Of a stretch of DNA of 64,000 bases, positions 60,150 through 64,000 are shown in pieces. A program made the translations under genes and the position numbers. Where the stretch lies: positions 7,934,211-7,998,210 of the forward strand of contig OZ018413.1 of the NCBI GenBank assembly GCA_963969595.1, given 5' to 3'. The notes beneath the pieces are model-generated. The model was not told the DNA's origin, did not search any database, and saw nothing but the letters and a program-made list of their open reading frames with translations. Origin of the DNA: Neckera pumila. Its lineage: Eukaryota; Streptophyta; Bryopsida; Hypnales; Neckeraceae. The stretch's first letter is position 1. Each line of letters starts with the position of its first letter.

Positions 60150-60650
60150 AGACCATCTGTAATGCTGTCACGGTATATGGCCCAGTATCGGTATAGCTAA
60201 CTTTTGAATGCTAAACAGTTAGAATTTGAAAATTGTCTTATTAGAAGCGCATCGGAAAGAACTTGGAGAAGGAACAAAAAAAAATTCAAACTAGACATTG
60301 GACAAGTACTTCAAAAGCAAGGTACAAATCTGAAACTATAGAGCTCTTAGCAAATTATGGTTACCAAAGCAACATTTGGCCATTGACCTTCCACATTCGA
60401 CAATTTTTAGAGGGTCAATGGCCAAATGTTGCTTTGGTAACTGTGATTTGCTAAGACCTCTATAATTTCAGATTTGTACCTTGCTTTTGAAGTACTTGTC
60501 CAATGTCCAGTTTGAAATTTTTTTGTTCCTTCTCCATGTTCTTTCCGTTGCGCTTCCAATAAGACAATTTTCAAATTCTAATTGTCTAGCATTCAAAAGT
60601 TAGCTCTACCGATAGTGGGCCATGTACCGTGACAGCATTGCAGATGGTCT
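60150..60650. mobile_element. ~500-bp near-perfect palindrome (foldback element)
   Basis: The left arm runs from AGACCATCTGTAATGCTGTC to ACATTTGGCCATTGACC (about 60388). The right arm returns from GGGTCAATGGCCAAATGT to GACAGCATTGCAGATGGTCT. The arms are about 240 bp with few mismatches and a loop of about 20 bp. It shares its terminal repeat with the next element. Confidence 0.92.
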
Positions 60651-60651
60651 C

Positions 60652-61140
60652 AGACCATCTGCAATGCAACAACGGCAAAAAGGCCCCGTAACAGTACATC
60701 GCGGGCCATTCCACGAGGCCTTTAAAGTACCGATTCTTTCTTTGAAAAATTTGCCCCAATGCAAAGATGGCATCCAAACATCAAATGGACTTTATAGTAT
60801 TATAAAAAGAAAGGAAGAAAAGAATCTACATTAAAGAAAGGACTTTTCATGGGAACAAGGAAGGTTGAATTGATTAGCGCACATACCAATAAACTATTCT
60901 TGGCAACCATTGGCTACTACCACTTTTTGTCATGATGACTCCCATCAATCAACTTGCCGAGAGTTTTGCCAGGGTTGGCAAAATGACAAAATATGCCGAT
61001 CCCGGGGGATCCCATACCGAGACCGTGAAAGTGGAGGTCTCCATACCGATTGCATTGGAGCACAATTTTAAATCAAAATTCTTGTCAACCCTACACAGTG
61101 CCGATACTGTGCAAGGTGCCGGTTGCATTGCAGATGGTCT
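60652..61140. mobile_element. Adjacent TIR element with the same ends, ~489 bp
   Basis: AGACCATCTGCAATGCAAC and GTTGCATTGCAGATGGTCT are perfect 19-bp inverted ends. The interior is not palindromic and is unrelated to 60150-60650. One base separates the two elements. Confidence 0.88.
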
Positions 61141-61345
61141 CAGTTGCTCATACAAGAAAGACTCACAGTACTCATCATGGCAACATCATTACAAGAAAGA
61201 CTACGGTACTCATCATGGCTACTGAAATGTTCTAAATTCACTGGGCATAAACTTACAGGGATACATACAGTGTCAATATTACATACACTGCAGTACAGTA
61301 CAGTACTGCACACTGCAACAAATGATTGCAAGGACTTGTCACCTA

Positions 61346-61876
61346 CAGTATTTAACCCTGAAGCGCGCTGACTAGTTGTTTTTTTTCATTTTTTAAAAAG
61401 TGCCATAGTGGTGATATAAACTTTTGTAGTGGTGCTTCAAATTTCAACATTCATCCATACTACATAGGAAATATACATATCATATGTCTATAATTGGGTT
61501 TCTATCCACAATTTGGCAATTTCATCCAATATTTTTTTGTACTTTGAATTTTTTTGGGCAATTTCATCCAATTTTTTTGCCAATTTTTTTATCATTTTAG
61601 TGCCAAATTATTTTTTCTGGTGCAATCTAGCACCAGAAAGCCAAAAAAAAAAGTCTTGGCGTCGACGTCCATATTTTGAGCAATGAACAGAGGGCTTTGA
61701 GGCACTGTTCTCTGCAACTAACTTCTCATTCATCCAATGTAATACTTGAATCTAGAAAAGACAACCTTCCTTAATGACCAGATTCATGAAATCCAGGTAA
61801 GTGATATTTCTGTACAAAGATATAAGCAAAAATGAGCTAAAATTCAAAAAATGATTGAGACGTTTAGGGGCTAAGT
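61346..61876. mobile_element. Diverged TTAACCC-ended element
   Basis: TTTAACCCTGAAGCGCGCTG and GACGTTTAGGGGCTAAG are loosely inverted. The interior (CACAATTTGGCAATTTCATCC) matches 23690-23990 in inverse orientation, where a related copy without clear ends lies. Confidence 0.55.
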
Positions 61877-62587
61877 GATTTTGTCAGTTGGGAGAGCCAT
61901 GATTTAGATTGATCCGGTGGTCAAGGTCGGAAAAACAAATGTCGGAATTGTTTAGATAATATTTTTCAAAAAAAAAATTGTAGCAGAAAATGATTATTTT
62001 TGGGATTTTATGCATCTACCAAATCACATTTGCCAACTTTAGTTTATTATTCAATGGAGAATGAAAACCCTAAACATAAGGTATCATAATTAATGTTAAT
62101 TCTAACTAGAAAACTAGAAAACACAAGTGGAATGGCATCCAAAAGTCCCAAGAGTCTCCTTGGGGGTGTCTTCAAGGTTAATGTAGATACCTATGATTTC
62201 AATTTTGGGCATGGTTTTTTGAAACTTTTTGTGGAAACTGGGTGTCTCAAGAGCTTTGTGGGTAAATGATATATTTCCAAATCCAACTCACAGTTGACAA
62301 ATTACAACCATTTTTTGGAAAATAAGGGAGACAAATTAACATATTGGAATAGGTAAGGACCATTCCCGAAAGGGGATAGCAATAGGAGACAACCGCACTA
62401 GTGGACAAATCCATTGAGTCAAATACCAATACATCGTCTGACCATCTAGAAATTTTTGATGGCAAAACAAAGGAATTGCTTCATTGACAACTTGTGAAAA
62501 TGACAGGTGGAGAGGTCCTTCTTATAATGAAATAGTCCATCATGAATCTTCAAAGGATATAGAATAATTCAAAGATGAGACCTTGAC
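61877..62587. other. Intergenic, no gene
   Basis: No supported feature; AT-rich, with stops in all frames. Confidence 0.45.
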
Positions 62588-62987
62588 CGCTCATTGTCAA
62601 AATGCAGGAATTGTATTCAAAGTAGAATTTCTAACCTCATTTGGGCATAGTAGAATAATTTTTTTACAAAAACTTTGAACTGAAAAAAGTTGGAAAATCA
62701 AGCTAACTTTCATTTCCAAAAATTTGTTTGTGATTTTGAGCCTCCAAAAAAATTATGGACAAAATTCAGACAGGATGTTTGAAAATGTCCCTTCTACCCC
62801 CTACTTGATCTTTGTCTACAACTTCTGATTGGAGACTCAAAATCTAAAACAAGTTCCTAGAGAAAAAAGTAAGTTTGGTTTTCCACATTACCTTAATTCA
62901 AAGCTTTTTGAAAAAAATTATTCTACTATGCCTAAATGAGGTCTAAAATTTTATTTTGAACACAATTCCTACTTTTGACTTGAGCTC
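62588..62987. mobile_element. Foldback element, ~400 bp
   Basis: CCTCATTTGGGCATAGTAGA pairs with TCTACTATGCCTAAATGAGG. Pairing extends outward through CAGGAATTGTATTCAAAGTA and inward through much of the interior. The arms are about 150 bp with mismatches. Confidence 0.8.
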
Positions 62988-64000
62988 TTACTAATCCTAA
63001 TTTACATATCCCACATAGGTTCTTTTACCTCCTACCACCCCACTTGTATAAATAGCTATTCTTCTCAATCCCTTAAATTTTAAAAGCGGCTTTTGAAGCT
63101 ATGTGAAAGACTCATGAATAAGATGTCAGTTAGGTAGTCTATTGTAAAAGCAACCGGATTCTTCAAATGGATCCTATATTTAGGTCTTATATAGACATGA
63201 AGTCATCCTTAAATGGACCTCTTTAGCCATTGAGAGGATCGAGAGAAAAATATTATTTATTGGAAGAACCAATCATTGGCCTTGGTTTCCTCAAACATTT
63301 TAGAAGTTGCAAGTGGACGGATTTTGGGAGACCTAGGGCCACAAATAGGTGCCTACAACAAAAATCTTCAAATATTCATAAGGAATTCAAAAATACTTTT
63401 AAAAATATGCTCGTATTACATTCCACATCCATTTTTCTTTCTCTAAAAAATAATCTAAAAATATTTCTATTCATGAAAACCTATTGAAAAATTGGACCAA
63501 CCCTTAAATGGTCGCTTTAAAAGCATACTACTGTAGCCAGATTTGTTGAGTAAGTGATAAGAACCTTAATTAGATGAATTCCAAAATGTAAATGTCTCAT
63601 ATAGCGTGAGAACATAGGTCGCTGCCAGTAGAATAGCATAGAAACTACCTAGGAACTTACTAGGAACATTTAGGGTCCCTTCATACAAATGGACTTAGTT
63701 TGCTTCTTGGGAGGCCGTAATATGCATTAAATGCTTGTAGAAATTAGAGATTTTGAAGTTATGCAAATTCTTTTTCCCACTTTTCAAAAATGTATACATC
63801 TTTGAATCCACCATTTAGAGTTTTGTGTTCTAGAAATATATTGTGGACAAATTGATTTAATAATGGCCTAATGTTTTGCAGTGGACTCTATATTTATCAA
63901 TATTATCTTTTAGCTTGATTCTAATGGTTTTCATTTTGGTCCTCTGATATCCAAATCAAGATTTTTTTTCTCCATCAAAAGATTTCTTAATGTGCTAATA
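62988..64000. other. Intergenic to window end
   Basis: No gene recognised. CTTAAATGGACC near 63210 and CTTAAATGGTCGC near 63504 may be ends of another small element, but pairing is weak. Confidence 0.4.

Overview
The window is nuclear DNA of a land plant. It is AT-rich, and its genes are cut by many GT-AG introns. Four genes could be spliced by hand into uninterrupted proteins: a plant double B-box (BBX) transcription factor, a pirin, a plastid/mitochondrial-type FAD monooxygenase of the embryo-essential plant family, and a SURP+CID (CHERP-like) RNA-processing factor. A fifth, a long coiled-coil protein, splices in frame over 17 exons but I do not recognise its family. Genes are widely spaced and the DNA between and inside them is full of short inverted-repeat transposons. 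This would suit a bryophyte, lycophyte or fern, but the exact lineage cannot be settled from the sequence alone.

Layout. 0.85-2.8 kb (-): BBX gene, 3 exons, with a probable 5' UTR intron up to 3.5 kb. 4.5-11 kb: no gene; dense miniature inverted-repeat elements, many sharing TTAACCCCTAAA-type ends. 11.5-15.3 kb (-): pirin, 6 exons, with a TATA box. 15.3-24.6 kb: no convincing gene; a 72-bp minisatellite, a CACTA element with target-site duplication, and a foldback element nested in another element. 25.4-30.5 kb (+): FAD monooxygenase, 12 exons, 719 codons, fully in frame. 32.1-32.5 kb: ATT-type microsatellite. 32.6-44.1 kb (+): coiled-coil gene with a 5' UTR exon and two possible C-termini, one with a membrane anchor. 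45.0-47.7 kb (-): SURP/CID protein, 4 exons, 666 codons, convergent with the coiled-coil gene. 48-49.6 kb: repeats and GC-rich duplicated blocks. 50.3-50.9 kb (+): orphan ORF pair carrying a duplicated ~37-residue motif, one copy in each of two frames. 51.8-54.25 kb (+): exon-like, frame-unstable coding sequence ending in two clean exons. 54.3-64 kb: no gene; several transposon families, including a ~500-bp near-perfect palindrome and an array of four elements inserted end to end.

The genes do not form a pathway; this is an ordinary eukaryotic gene neighbourhood. The novelty lies in (i) the orphan 50-54 kb locus, (ii) a possible alternative membrane-anchored form of the coiled-coil protein, and (iii) the element families, which share termini but differ inside, nest in one another, and appear to target their own ends. 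No rRNA, tRNA or CRISPR feature was recognised. All exon limits are hand-called from GT-AG sites and reading phase.
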